Source: Nepenthes gracilis (Eukaryota > Streptophyta > Magnoliopsida > Caryophyllales > Nepenthaceae). Taken from it: a DNA stretch of 64,000 nucleotides. Below the pieces are notes generated by a model. That model was not told the DNA's origin and made no database searches. It saw only the letters and a program-made list of their open reading frames with translations. This document shows positions 10,923 through 22,570 of this stretch, one piece after another. The first letter of the stretch is position 1. The number at the start of each line of letters is the position of its first letter. The stretch is from contig BSYO01000014.1 in NCBI GenBank assembly GCA_033239525.1, forward strand, positions 14,802,021 to 14,866,020, in the 5' to 3' direction. The translations under genes and the position numbers were made by a program.

Positions 10923-11594
10923 CAATCATCTACTCTGTGGCGAAAAATAAATGATAGTGAGATATGCATGGCAGCAAAAGACGAATACGAAAATAACTAT
11001 AAGTTTTCTTATTAACTTCCTCTTTACAAGTTATACGGTCAACATAGGCCAATACATGACAGTACTCTAAAGAAACGTAGGAGAGTTGCGTGAGGGGTCC
11101 GCAACCCTCCAAAACAGTTATCAACATTTGAATGTGGGAAGGCTCGAACCCAGATTCAAATTTTGAGAACAACTACCTCCACGAAAAGGGGTGACCAAAG
11201 CGGTATCCTACACGAAAAGGGGTGGCCAAAGTAGTTCAAGTTTCATGAATTGAAACGACAGTGCCAGAGAGTGCGAACCGCCTAAGTTCCAAACTGGCGG
11301 CTAGGGCAACAAGTTTCCCGGCCAAGTCGAGCTCCCGTGACATCACCCCAGGCATCGGGGAAAGACCATGCTAAGGAATGCCGAAAGCTTCCCAATTTAT
11401 AGCGCATACGGAAGCACTAAACACGAAAAGGTAACAGGTGTTGGCAAATCGTAGAGAATCAAAAGTAGGAGAATCACGCTAAGAACAGTGAAAAAGAGAA
11501 TATGTGACAGACCTGAGAAGACGACACAGTCAATCACGTCTCATCGTGAACATACTGGAAGTCGGAGATCCATGCCACCAGTACTAGGGGCTAG

Positions 11595-12509
11595 TGATGA
11601 GGACGTCAGTAGTGTGCCGACCAAGAGGGGTAAGTTGCCCCAGAATCAAAAGTGGCCCATTCATTATTAAGACGGTCAACGCTGCCGTTAATCAAAAAAA
11701 CACAGCAAATAGGTATGGACGCGCCCAAGTTAAACGCAACCCAGTACAAAATCAACCCACGCGTACCTTTCCAAGTCTCAACACTTGTTTGCCCTAATTC
11801 TCTGCACCTCCAAGAAAGGCAATCTCATTTGTAACAGAAATCTCACAAGAATCGAGCACATCCCGAAAAGAAGGCTTACAAATCAGCGTGCGATCCTCAG
11901 AAGACGTCCTAACGGTCACTGTGCGCGACATCTCTACAGAAGGAAGGGAATCCCCCTTCTTGACCGTTGTAGCCCAGAATGGCACCTACGCCCGGGCTAA
12001 GGAAGGAAACAATTCCCATAAAAAGTGGGCATCCTATCTCGCCACCTAAAGAAGATAGCGGGAGTCCACGACTATAAAAGGCCATGGAGACTCCCTTTAT
12101 AGACACGCATTCTTGTAGACTCAAGCTAATAGAAGCTCTTTAAACTCTAAAAGCATCCCAACGCTCTCCTTCTCTGTTACTAGTTCCCTGCGAACCTAGT
12201 ATTTGGAGAAACTGCTCTACATAAGCATCCTCGATCAAAGCCACTCACCACAAGTGCATCTCCGACCATCATTCTCCAATCCCAACCTTAGCATTCACCA
12301 TTGAATTTTCCACATTTACCTTCTCACCCTCAGAAGGTTATTTACTGATTTAAGTATCGGAATATTTTTGATAGAATAAAATTTTACCGTCACCTGACCT
12401 CTTGTTTGAAGTTGTGTTGTATAGGACTCCAAGCATGAAGGACGGTAACCAAAATTCGACGGCCCAATTCGACCCGAATTTGTTTAAAATTTGGATCTAG
12501 AACATATCA
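11595..12509 (+). repeat. 3' LTR of the gypsy element
   Basis: 915 bp, TGATGAGGAC at the left and CATATCA at the right. TATAAAAG lies at 12073-12080. It is preceded by a purine-containing stretch ending AGGGGCTAG, a possible polypurine tract. Confidence 0.8.
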
Positions 12510-13931
12510 AAAAAATATAATTATTAATGTGTATCTTTTGTCTGGATAATCATCCGAATGGAATTGGGTTAGTCCTTTGAACCTTTTAATCCAAATCATA
12601 CACATCACAATAATTAATAATAGGTCAAATGATACTGAACTTGCTTACTGGAATATTTTTTAAAATTTAAATTAAAAATCTTTTTAAGAAAATAAAAGAT
12701 GATAAGAGCTTGAAGAATAGAGAGAAAAAAAATGGAGGATTTGGCTCCATAATTTTTAAGATTTATAGATGTATATAGAATAGAGTTTTGCTCTTACTAT
12801 TTTTATGAGTGGTTTGAAATTGGTCCCTTTATTTGAAAAAAATTGACGTGTTTATAACATTATTACCAATCAATATGTTATTCCTAGAGAGATATGATTG
12901 CACATTAATTAAGGAGTTATATTGATTAAAAATTAAATAGTCTAACCATTACATATAACAGTTTAATTGCTTCAACCATTCATCCATCAATTCATGTAAT
13001 TATTTGTCGAAATTAATCGTTTAAATTAATTAACTGAGTGGTCATTTGGTACCTCAATTTTTTGAATTACCAGGTGTTTAGTCATTCGAATATCTGATAA
13101 TTCGATAAGATTATCCTCTATTTCTAGTTTAACAACTCAATTGATTCATAATTCTCCATGAGTTTACAGTTTGTGGGCTCCACATAATAGCGGGTCGAAC
13201 AAATCTCATCTTAGACCAAATCCAATATTAGTTCCCTATACTTGGAGGTTGAATTCAAATTTTGAGTATATTTGAATAAAAATTTGAGTAATGTGCTTTG
13301 AATGCCACTCGAAAGCTCATTTCTAATGAAATCTTAGTCAATACACATTGGTTGTTGATCAATTTTATCAATCAAAGCCTAATTATTTGCTTTATTAACA
13401 AAGATTCTTTGTCCATTTGGTTACTTTTTTTTACTTCAAAATGCTTTTTTTTGTGGTCCTTTTTTTGCTATAAAAGGACATACTCTCTTTTTGTTTTTAA
13501 CTAAATTTCAAGTCTCAACAATTGGTAAAACTTTGTTTGATTTTTAACTAAATCTCTAATCTTAACATTTGATAGGGTTTTCATTCTATAAACCTGCAAA
13601 GATAGCTCTCCTGGATGCTTTCGTATTTTCCAAGAAGGTGTTCATAAAATTTGTTTTGGTTTATTTTTTACTCATGTCATAATTCTTAATATGTTTCTTT
13701 CATAAGACTCGTAGTTTTGATTAATAGAACTATCTAAATAAAAAAAATTTTTAGTTATTGGCCTCTTTACCATAGTATTTTTCATGTTTTAGTTTGATAG
13801 AGATTTATCAATTTGATATTTTGGAAACTTTGTCTTCTAATAATTTCAACTCCTAACATTTTAATTTTTTGACAATTTTTCATTCTGACAAATCAGCATC
13901 TTCAACCAAATAACTGGGAGAGAGATGGGTG
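12510..13931. other. AT-rich intergenic, nothing recognised
   Basis: No coding region, RNA gene or repeat boundary could be supported. Short frames (for example 13298-13504) are low-complexity and rich in Phe and Leu. Confidence 0.4.
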
Positions 13932-14438
13932 GTGAATGTGGTTTTAAGGATTGTCAATGAGGTTTGGGTTGAGATGGCTCAGATGAAAGCCAAAGAATTT
14001 GTTCATTTTACAACTCCAACCATTGCTGCTCCTTCTGATAAACCTTAAGCGGAGATGCTTGTCTTGAATTTTGAAAAAAGGATTCTCATTATTCCTTTGA
14101 GAGAGGAGCACGGTTCTCCATATCATTTCTCATATGAGGATGAGTTATTTGATACTCCTATCATTATAGAATATGAAATTTTTGTTGTTATCGGCTCTCC
14201 AATATCTGTTGGCTCATTGCCTTGTCCTTTTGCATATCATGCCACTTCCTGTGGACTAAATAATAATGTAGTTATTGTTATAGAATCTTCCATTCTTTCG
14301 TTGCCATCTTCTCCAACTTCTGCGGGTTTTAAGGCCTCAATAAGATCCCAAGGTTTTGAAATTTTCCTATATAGTAGACCTGTTCCACTTCTTTGCTGGA
14401 GGAAGCCACCTATGCCAAATTCTTACCCAGCTGGATAA
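13932..14438 (+). pseudogene. Unidentified decayed reading frame
   Basis: A single frame stays open from about 13932 to 14438 except for one TAA near 14048. The longest intact part starts at ATG 14055 (127 codons). Composition is protein-like: mixed residues, an EHGSPYHFSYEDELFD segment, then a hydrophobic and Pro/Ser-rich part. I do not recognise the family. It may be a piece of LINE ORF1 or of a lost host gene. It lies just left of the solo LTR-like block. Confidence 0.3.
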
Positions 14439-14550
14439 TCATCATCATCAGGTTTTACCCAAGGGTATCTTCTAAACTTTTAATTTTGAGTCATTCGGTT
14501 GTATTTAAACTACTACCTCAAAAAAAAAAATTTTTGGCAATCTAATAACT

Positions 14551-17166
14551 TGATGTGGGAGATAAGGAATAGGTTGCGTAGCTAATACGTTGAGATTGAA
14601 TGTCTATGTCGGCCTGAGATGTGGCTTAAATCTATACATCCATATTAGGCCGGCCCAAGATCTAGGCTCACGGACCAGTGCAGAGACCTAATGGATGGCA
14701 GCCCATAACTCAGCACCTAAGGGGCCTGCCTTGGAATGGGCGGCTTGGGCGGATTGGCCCAAGCTCAGTCCGCTAGACTACAATCAGGCGGAGAGATCCA
14801 CCCCGTGGTATTCTCCAGAATTGCATGCCAGCAGTGCACAGCTCAGCACGTGATCTTTTCAAAGTCGTACTAATCTCACTATATATTGCCAGAATATTTT
14901 TCAGATTCGCCCACCTTTCGGAATGGCAATTGAAGTTGATGAGATCCTGTACTGGATTATTCGCCACCCCAAGTGACAATAAGGATCCGACAAATCACTC
15001 CTCGGAGGACGCAATCACACTAGGATTTTCTCAATCTCAAAAAAAGAAATGATCCCCGCGGACAAGCAGCAATTTCCATAAGTGGCGCCCTCAATTATCG
15101 CGACAATTCAGCACTCCTAATTGTCAACAACCGTGTCTGCCAACTATAAATACCCATTCACTACAGTAGCAAAGGGAGAACTGAGAATTCAGAGAGAGAG
15201 AGAGGAGATAGCACAGAGAGGGCATGGTCAGACAAGATCTCACACCACTTAAAAATCACCTCAAGTGCGAGAGAAAAGGAAAAAAAAAATCTGGCCATCA
15301 TGGGTCAGAGAGGGAGAAACCCCAAGAAAAAGATAGTTTAGTCCTGTTTTCACTCCAACTTCATCTCTTGCTGCCAACAAATCTTTGGTGAATTCTTCTG
15401 CCCACCTTGGGGCTCCAGCTCGGACGCTGCCCGCTTCGACACCACCGACTTCTACGCCGACGCCACAAAGCTCACTGCCGTCATAGGAGCCAGTCAACGC
15501 TCCCCAATTGCCTACCTTGGGGACCTGCGCAGCTAGCTTTCCTCCCACAGGAGAGGGACCTGCCCGCCCTAGGAAGGAGTCCCCTTCTCATTGAGGAGGA
15601 CCTGATCTACCTTAAAAGGACGGACAAACCTACCCTCACTAGGGAGGAATGCCCTCTTCCATCCCACGTCCCACGTCAACGGTACGGACAACCCTTCACC
15701 TCAAGTGCATCCTATGTAAGACGACCTTCTATCGGTGCACTTCTAAGTCGTCCCTTTGCGAGTGCACCTCTAAGACGCCCCTCTACTGGGCGTACTTGTA
15801 AGACAGCCCTCTGTGAAGCACACTTCCAAGACACCCCTCTGCCAAGTGTACCTCTAGATCGCCCATAAGCGGATACACTTCCAAGATGCCCTCTGTCAGG
15901 TGCACTTTCAATATGCTTCTCTACCGAGCACACCTCCAAGACGCCCCTCAATGGACACACCTCTAAGCCGTCCCTCGATGAGTGCACTTCTAAGACGCCC
16001 TTCTACAGGTGCATTTCTAAGCCGTCCATCAACGGGCGTACCTCTAAGACGTCCCTCTGCCGGGTGCACCTCTAAGACGTCTATTTTTCGAGCCCACTTC
16101 TAAGACGCCCCTCTGTCAAGAGTACTTCTAAGATACCCTTCTATCGAGTACACCTCTAAGACGCCCCTTTGTCAGGCGTACTTTCAAGACGCCCCTCTAC
16201 CAGGGTGCACATCTAATATGTGTTTTCGTTGAGCGCACTTCTAAGCCACCTCTCAATGAGCGCACCTCAAAGATGCCCTTTAGCCGGACGCACCTCCAAA
16301 CCACCCTTCAATCAGGCGCACCTCGAAGCCACATATTAGTGGGCGCACCTTTAAACCACCCTTCAGTTGGCACAATTCTAAGCCACCCCTTTGCCAGGTG
16401 CGCTTATTAAATGCCAATTTGTCGAGCGCACCTTTAAAATGTCCATCTATTGGGTGCACTTCCAAGATGTCCCTCTGTCGGGTGCACTTTCAAGACGCCC
16501 CTCTGTCATGCGCACCTCCAACATGTCCTTCAGTGGTTGCACCTCTAAGCCGTCCCTCAACGGGTGCACCTCTAAGACGTTTCTCAATGGGCACACCTCT
16601 AAACTATTTCTCAGTGGGTGCACTTTTAAGACACCCTTCTGCCAGAGGCACCTTCAAGATACCCCTCTGCTGGACGTGCCTCCAAGATGCCCCACCGCCG
16701 GGAATGCCTCCAAGATGCCCCTCCGCCAGGTGCGCTTTCAAGCTGCCTCTCCGTCGGTCACACCTCTAAGCCGCCTCTCAACTAGACGTACCGACAAGCT
16801 GCCCCTCAGTTAAGCACAACTCTGAACCGCCCCTCAATGGGCGCACCTCTGAGCCCCCTTCAGCGAGTGTACTTCCAAGCCGCCCCTCAATTGGCGCATC
16901 CAAACGCTCAATCTACCACTATATGCATCTACATATTTCCCGTATCCTCCTAACATCTTTCTATTTTTTGAAAAAGATTTCTGATTTGAGTATCGGAGGA
17001 TATACGGTGGGAGCAATTTTCGCTATCCTCTAATTTCTCATTTTCAGTTATGGTGTGCAGGATCCAAATTCGAAGCTACCATCCTAAACTCGCTTCTGTT
17101 CAACCCGATGAGGAAGATCAAGTGGATTTCTAACCCTAATAATAAGCCAGATCAAAGGACGCATCA
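14551..17166 (+). mobile_element. Solo LTR-like block with internal minisatellite
   Basis: The right end has the features of the gypsy LTR at 5.1 kb: 'GATTTGAGTATCGGAGGATA', then GTGTGCAGGATCC, and the terminus GACGCATCA at 17166. The left edge was set at TGATGTGGG (14551) because TGATG mirrors CATCA; the flanks (TAACT left, AAATT right) do not match, so this edge is uncertain and TGAGATGTGG near 14613 is an alternative. TATAAATA at 15145-15152 and a GA-rich tract at about 15190-15212 fit a promoter and leader. No primer-binding site or pol follows. Confidence 0.6.
15703..16897 (+). repeat. 27/28-bp minisatellite, about 43 units
   Basis: Approximate consensus unit: ACCTCTAAGACGCC followed by CCTCTGTCGGGTGC. 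I counted about 43 consecutive units of 27 or 28 bp, diverged by substitution and with few indels. The array is GC-rich against an AT-rich background and lies inside the LTR-like block, downstream of its TATA. Long open frames over it (for example 15407-15868 and 16391-16813) are translations of the repeat. Confidence 0.9.
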
Positions 17167-18822
17167 AAATTCACATTCACTATATGATTTACTATGATGA
17201 TGTCTGTAAATTTCTTATGAAATTCAGCCATTTTAAAGAAAACTATCTTAAAATGAGTCAAATTAGTTAGTTTATTATAAATAAATATTTTAAAAAAGTT
17301 ATCGTGTAATTTTTTAATAAATAATTTTTCTATGATTGAAAATTTTTAAACTTCTACTAATAAATATGAATTTATTAAAATATTTATGTTTCTAATATGA
17401 TAAAATGAACATCTTTTTAAAAAAAAAAAGTAAAATAAGTAAAAAAATAAAAAATAAAAAAATAGGAGTTTTTTTTTCTACTAAAATTGGTCTTATCTTT
17501 TTAGAATTGCCAATATCATATAATCTTGAATAATAAAAAGAATGAAAATTATGTTATTTTTCATCCTTGGATTTCAAGATTAAATATTTCCAATTGGCCA
17601 GCGTCGGCAACCACAATAGAATATTCAGAATAAATAATTCGAACCTTATTAAATTTTTAATTTCAAATATTATGGTTTTTATCCTTATCATCCATATAGT
17701 ATAATATCAAATATCTCATTTTATTTCTAGATGATTCTTTTTTTTTTAAATCTTAATTTATTTTAATAATTAAATATCTATTAAATAAAGATAGATGGTT
17801 GCTTGTACCCTAGATATTTTCATTGCGGTAAATCCAAATAGCTTATTTAATGCCCAAATAAATGCACCAACTCATAGTTTCTTTTTTTTTTTCCCAATAT
17901 TATTATAACAACCTAAGTCTAAGCTACATGTTATCTAATCCTAGCTTTATCAATTCATTGAGCATTGTTAACGGTAGGTATAGTCTAATATGAGATTGGC
18001 TTGACTCGTTTTCATATGAAACTCACTAACCGTAAGTCCTTTAAAAAATATGAATCAACCAAGTTGTTTGACTAGAAACAGAAGAAAACAGGATCGAACT
18101 ATCAGATATCTTAATAGTGAGATTACTAGTAATATAAAAAATTAGGGTTTCAAACGACCGCTCTATTAATAAATTTAAACTGCTAATCCTAATGAATGGT
18201 TACTTAAGTCGAGGAATAAACGATCAAATCGAGAAATAAACGATCAAATCAAGTGAACAGCTAATATGTCAGATGATCAGGTATTAGATTTGAAATTTAT
18301 ATAACAATTAGGCGATTTAATTTTCAATCAATATAGCTTCTATAATTTATGTGTAATATGCTCTTTCTATGTAGCCTTTATATATATATATTTGAAAATT
18401 TAATGGATCTTACATATGGAGATATGAGATATAAATGATTCGTACGTTAAATGACACAAATAACTTTATTATAATGACTTATTTTGTGTTTTCAGTTCAA
18501 AAGATCTTGTAAGAGTTCCCTGCTAAATTGCAAATTCTCAGTTAAAGAAACTAAAGGTACTTTCCTTCAACGAAAGTAGATATTTATTTTCATTTTTTAT
18601 TTCATATAAGCTTTTTTATTTTTTATATTAATTCTAATAGTAAATAATATTATAATTATTTTATTTATAATTTATTTACGATTTAATAAATTTAATATGT
18701 TACTAATTAGGGAGGGGCCAACTAGAAGCTATATTGCGACGCAACAAATTTATACGAACGGTACGTGTTCATTTCAGGGGTCAATGAAATAAATATATCG
18801 TATTTTACAAAATAGACACGTA

Positions 18823-18871
<49 letters not shown>

Positions 18872-18962
18872 TATTATTTATTTATTTATTTTATATGTAT
18901 TTGTTAATATAAAATGATAGATGAAATATAATATTTAAATAATTTTTCTCTTTATTTGTAAT
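17167..18962. other. AT-rich intergenic with (AAT)n microsatellite
   Basis: No gene recognised. An (AAT)n tract lies at about 18823-18871. The patch at 17920-18250 is of more even composition but has no open frame. Confidence 0.5.
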
Positions 18963-21200
18963 TGATCCGTCCTATATCCAAATTTTGAACAAATTCAGAT
19001 CAAGTCGCCTGTCTGAATCCGACTTTGTCTATTCAGTTTGGATCCTACACGTCATAACTACGAACAAAAGGTGAGGTGATAATAGGAGGCTGTCCCATCG
19101 AAAAAACTCCGACGCTCAAATCAATAAACGGCCTTAAAATTAAGAAAGTGAAAGTAAAGAGATGCACTGAGAATGTAGAGAGTGTTTGTAATGGGGGAGT
19201 GCTCTCAATGAGAGGCTTTGGTTGCTCGTGTTGAGCAAACTCTCTAAGTGTTGTGTTCACTAGAAACGTAGTAGCAAAGAGATGGAGCGTGTCTTAGAGT
19301 AAGAACTCCATAACCTTTTATAGCCACTGTGCTGAGTTACCTTTCTTGTGTAGAAGGATTTGATTTCCGTACTCTGTATGGATCGCTACCTTTTCTAGCG
19401 TAGAGCCTTTATTGCAGTGATAGTCGTTGGATTGATTGCTTTCCTTCTATACTTATTGCAGGCACGAAGGGGATTCTGGCGCTTTCCTTCAGGAATGCGC
19501 ATCGACCTTAGAAGCAACCGTTATCATGGAACTTGCCTTCTGTGGAGAGTACAAAATCAGGAGAGAAGACCGTTGTTGCTTAAAGACGAACACGTGGTCC
19601 AATAAAACACGTGAGTCCGATCTGCAACCAATCTTTTGGCCACGCTCCTCTCAACTCCGTTCTCTCTCCAGCGTGGCGCGTAACCAGCTAGCTACTGCCA
19701 CCAGTAGATCTAATGATCCTGAAGGCTCCCTCCTAAGCTCGAGCCATGGTTTCTACTCGAGAGTATCGAGGATTCCTTCATTCTGAACTCTCCTCCAGAG
19801 TCATGCTGCCCAAACGTCCTTCTAGCCTTGGACGGTTCTGGCCGTGTGAGGCCTCCTAAGCCTGGGGTGTCGACTGCCTCTTGGTCTTCTTGGCTGATTT
19901 CTTCTTTTGGCCTCTTCTCCTAGAGGCTAGATCAGGGACCACTGGGAGCGGGGCCCCCGGCTGTGCATTTTCTTGGCGGGCATAGAGTATCATGAGCATT
20001 TGATTCATATTACTCATTTGCTCCGCCAGGTTCTAGAAGAACGATGCGGGCATCCCGTTGACCAGAATACCAGCAGCGTGGTCATGGTCGGGTAAGGCTG
20101 CGTCTCTAGCAGGCTCACTAGATTGCACTCCAATGGTCACCATATTGGTTGATCACACTGACTCGGGAGGTAAAACTGAGCGAGGTTGTGAAGAAAAGTA
20201 GTTGGCTTTTTGTAAGCTTTCCACAGACGACGCCAATGATACGTTATAGATCTAAGTTTTGAATAAATTCAGATCAAGTTGCCTATCTAAGTCCGACTTT
20301 ATCCACTAAGTCTGGATCCTATACACCATAACTACGAATAAGAGGTCAAGTGACGATGGGAGATTATCCTACCGAAAACACTCCGACACTAGAGTCAGTA
20401 AACAGCCTTCGAATTAAGAAGGTAAAAGTAAAAAGATGCAATAAGAATGCAAAGAGTGTTTGTGATGGAGGAGTGCTCCCAATGAGAGGGTTTACTTGCT
20501 CGTAATGAGCAAATTCTCGAAGTGCTGTGTTGGTTGGAAACGTAGTAGTATAGAGAGGGAAAGAGCATTTTGATGCCGGAAGCATGAAAGCTTGGCAATA
20601 GAAAGCTTTTGCAGGCAAGTGAGAGCGTGTCTTGAAGTGAGAATTCCATGGTCTTTTAAAACCACTGTGTCGGGCTGCCTTTCTTATGCAGAATGACTTG
20701 ATTCCCACGCTCTGTTGGGATCGCTGCCTTTTCTGATATTGAGCTTTTATTACTGTAATGGTCATTAGATTGATTGTTTTCCTTCTGCGTTCTATAACCG
20801 TTAGGATTTATTACAGACAGAAAGGGGATTCTAGCTCTTTCCTTTAGGGATGCGTGTCGATCCTGCAAGCAACCGTTACCATGGAGTTTACCTTCTATGG
20901 AGAGCACGAAATTAGGGAAGAAGGCCGTTGTGGCTTGAAGACAGACACGTGGTCCAATGAGACACGTGACTCCCAGCCTTCAGCCGGTCTTCTGGCAAAG
21001 CTCCCGATTAGCGGAAGAGTTGACCATCTTGTGCCAAAGTTGACCGTCCAGCTCTTGGGCTTTTGTTGGCTCATTAGCCTTTCATTCGATCGACGGCAAG
21101 CGTTGACCATCCAGGTGCAAATGGGTCGTTGTGTATCTGAGTTGTTCCTCCTTCCTAGGCTAGCCCATTATTAACATACCTATTAATAATGAAAGATTTT
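18963..21200 (-). mobile_element. Gypsy-type LTR pair around a gag remnant, pol deleted
   Basis: Two direct copies of an LTR lie at 18963 to about 19655 and 20237 to about 21200. They match from TGATCCG/TGATACG through 'TTTTGAACAAATTCAGATCAAG', the LTR leader and the ACGTGGTCCAAT region. On the minus strand, TTGGCGTCGTCTGTGG at about 20221-20236 is the primer-binding site next to the 20.2 kb LTR, so that copy is the 5' LTR. The internal part is only about 0.6 kb and reads as the start of gag. The 3' LTR (left) lacks its 5' portion, so one deletion removed the rest of gag, all of pol and part of that LTR. The right boundary is approximate and no target duplication was found. Confidence 0.7.
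19660..20236 (-). pseudogene. gag N-terminal remnant
   Basis: On the minus strand, ATGGTGACCATTGGAGTGCA (near 20143) opens a frame that passes an NLAEQMSNMNQMLM-type segment and then a basic QKKKSAKKTKR stretch. This resembles the N-terminal gag of the 5.1 kb gypsy element, which has EQFAPIFLAMAEQMNK at the same place. It contains stops and is inactive. Confidence 0.65.
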
Positions 21201-22396
21201 TCCAGTTATTGCATAGAGGCTAGAGTGGGGCGTGGGCTAAATTTTTGGGCAGGTGTCCTCGTCACGAGGTAGGGGCCAGGCCTTCTCTAGTGTAGTTGAA
21301 TTTCCACATGTTTAAAATAATTTGGTCACTTTTTTTTTAGACCATTGAATAAATCATGTGACATTTATGTTAAAATCCATCAATTTATTATGACTTACAT
21401 AATCTAGTGCAGTTATTTATGTCTTCTGTTGGTATTGGTCTAGCCTTGGTGCATGAATGATTGGTCGAACGTCTATTCTTATAGGTTCAGATCGATATCG
21501 TTTGAGTCAGCGTTTTGGATAACAGGCTTGGCATTCGAAAAACCACCAAACATCGGCAATCCATCATGGAGTGATAGGAGGCTCTGCTGTGTGAACACTA
21601 GGTGCGACTATAGAGACGTAATCAAATTTTAAGACAATTTCAAATTTAAATTTTTGAGCACTTTGGAGCGCCTAACACGAAAGAAAAGAAGTGGGAGTTT
21701 GGCTTCCCATTCGGATTCCAAATCATCTTTTATTTTTTGTCAACTTTCGGCATGATATTTTGGTAATTGTGTAGAATGATTTTATCAATTTTATTTATTT
21801 TGTTTATTTATTATACGTTGTTATCTCGATGAAAAGTTTCTAACTTTTTTATTCATTCTTAGTGATGCGGGACTCATATTTGAACAAGGATACTCATTCA
21901 AGTTCTATAGGCAAGAGTGAATACTCTAAGAAATTAAATATTTTTTTAGATATTTAAATTATCAAAGCATTAAATGTCTTTTTCATGTTAGTAAGATTTA
22001 TATTTGTGGAGGCCTTAGACCTTATTCTGTGGTAATTTACTATATTGTCTTCTGTGTCAATAATTAAAGAAAATTATCGTTAATAAATATATTTTTTTTA
22101 ATGACTCTGCGTAATCAAGCAATTTATTGTAAATTAACTTATTCTTCATAATTATTCTTGATGAATGTATATGTTTTTCTAGGAAAGGATTTTAGAAAAT
22201 CAACCAAAAATATGGACTGTTATAACGATGCCTTGCCTCGATGGTATAGTATTGTTATGATAAGACAATCTAACATCTCAACAATTTAATATCATAATAA
22301 CTTGACGGTCTTAGTAGCCTGACCACTTAGTAGCCGGGGCAACTGAAGACCTGATTATATAATACCAAGAGGTCACTAGGTCACCCGACTATTCAA
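21201..22396. other. Intergenic, no gene recognised
   Basis: The part up to about 21310 may still belong to the LTR on the left. The rest is AT-rich with scattered low-copy-looking sequence; nothing could be assigned. Confidence 0.35.
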
Positions 22397-22570
22397 TGTG
22401 ATGTCCCATATCGGATAGAAAGGGAAACAAAGTGTGTTTTATAAGGGCGTGGATACTTCTTCCTTGTGAACATGTTTTGGGGGCAGTGGAGGCCGTCTGC
22501 CCGAAACAAAACTGTACACCTGTGTAGCAAAACAGACAATATTCATAAGCGGATGCCCTAGGACATTACA
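22397..22570 (+). mobile_element. 174-bp LTR-like short element with snRNA-type promoter motif
   Basis: The ends TGTGATGTCC and GGACATTACA are inverted repeats (9 of 10), with TG/CA termini. The flanks TTCAA (22392-22396) and CTCAA (22571-22575) match at 4 of 5 positions. Inside is GTCCCATATCG (22403-22413), one mismatch from the plant snRNA upstream sequence element RTCCCACATCG, and a TATA at 22438-22445, 24 bp downstream. The same order is familiar from short repeats in many plant genomes. It fits a solo LTR of a TRIM- or SMART-like element and codes for nothing. Confidence 0.65.

Larger units (their letters stand above)
7490..11594. mobile_element. Foreign repeat DNA filling the place of gypsy pol
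   Basis: No gag-pol homology is visible. At about 7707 a TGTGACAACCCGAACTCGG sequence looks like the start of another LTR family. Repeats within the block include a 293-bp tandem duplication (8511-9040), a TA/CA microsatellite (about 9594-9770), a 36-bp tandem pair (10309-10380) and a 56-57 bp degenerate array (10522-10922). The block may be a nested LTR or non-autonomous element. Its ends could not be fixed, and 11.2-11.6 kb may belong to the host gypsy element's 3' leader. Confidence 0.45.
5101..12509 (+). mobile_element. Ty3/gypsy LTR retrotransposon with both LTRs, pol missing
   Basis: The 5' LTR at 5101-6019 and the 3' LTR at 11595-12509 are clearly homologous along their length (for example the GGTCAACGCTGCCGTTAA region, the TATA region and the CCTCTTGTTTGAA region near the ends). 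Both end ATCA. The 3' LTR starts TGATG; the 5' copy reads GGATG, so its first base appears substituted. AAAAA flanks both sides (5096-5100, 12510-12514), a weak but consistent target duplication. TGGCACCGTC at 6021-6030 is a primer-binding site like that of Asp-tRNA-primed gypsy elements. Internally only gag remains recognisable (to about 7.48 kb). From there to about 11.2 kb the sequence is unrelated repeat DNA; no reverse transcriptase or integrase is visible. LTR divergence and stops show it is old and inactive. Confidence 0.85.

Noticed and set aside
11115..11160. GGGTTCGAGCC on the minus strand, like a tRNA B box
   Set aside because: No A box or cloverleaf could be drawn around it, so a tRNA or tRNA-derived SINE is not supported.
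15407..16813. Long open frames (153, 140 and 123 codons) with repeating Pro/Arg/Ser-rich motifs
   Set aside because: They are translations of the 27/28-bp minisatellite; similar frames are open in several phases because the unit lacks stops.
15703..16897. Array superficially like a CRISPR (regular repeats)
   Set aside because: Units are contiguous and diverged with no spacers, and the DNA is from a plant nucleus.
20364..20907. 133- and 84-codon minus-strand frames
   Set aside because: They cover LTR sequence; the homologous LTR at 18.96 kb does not keep them open.
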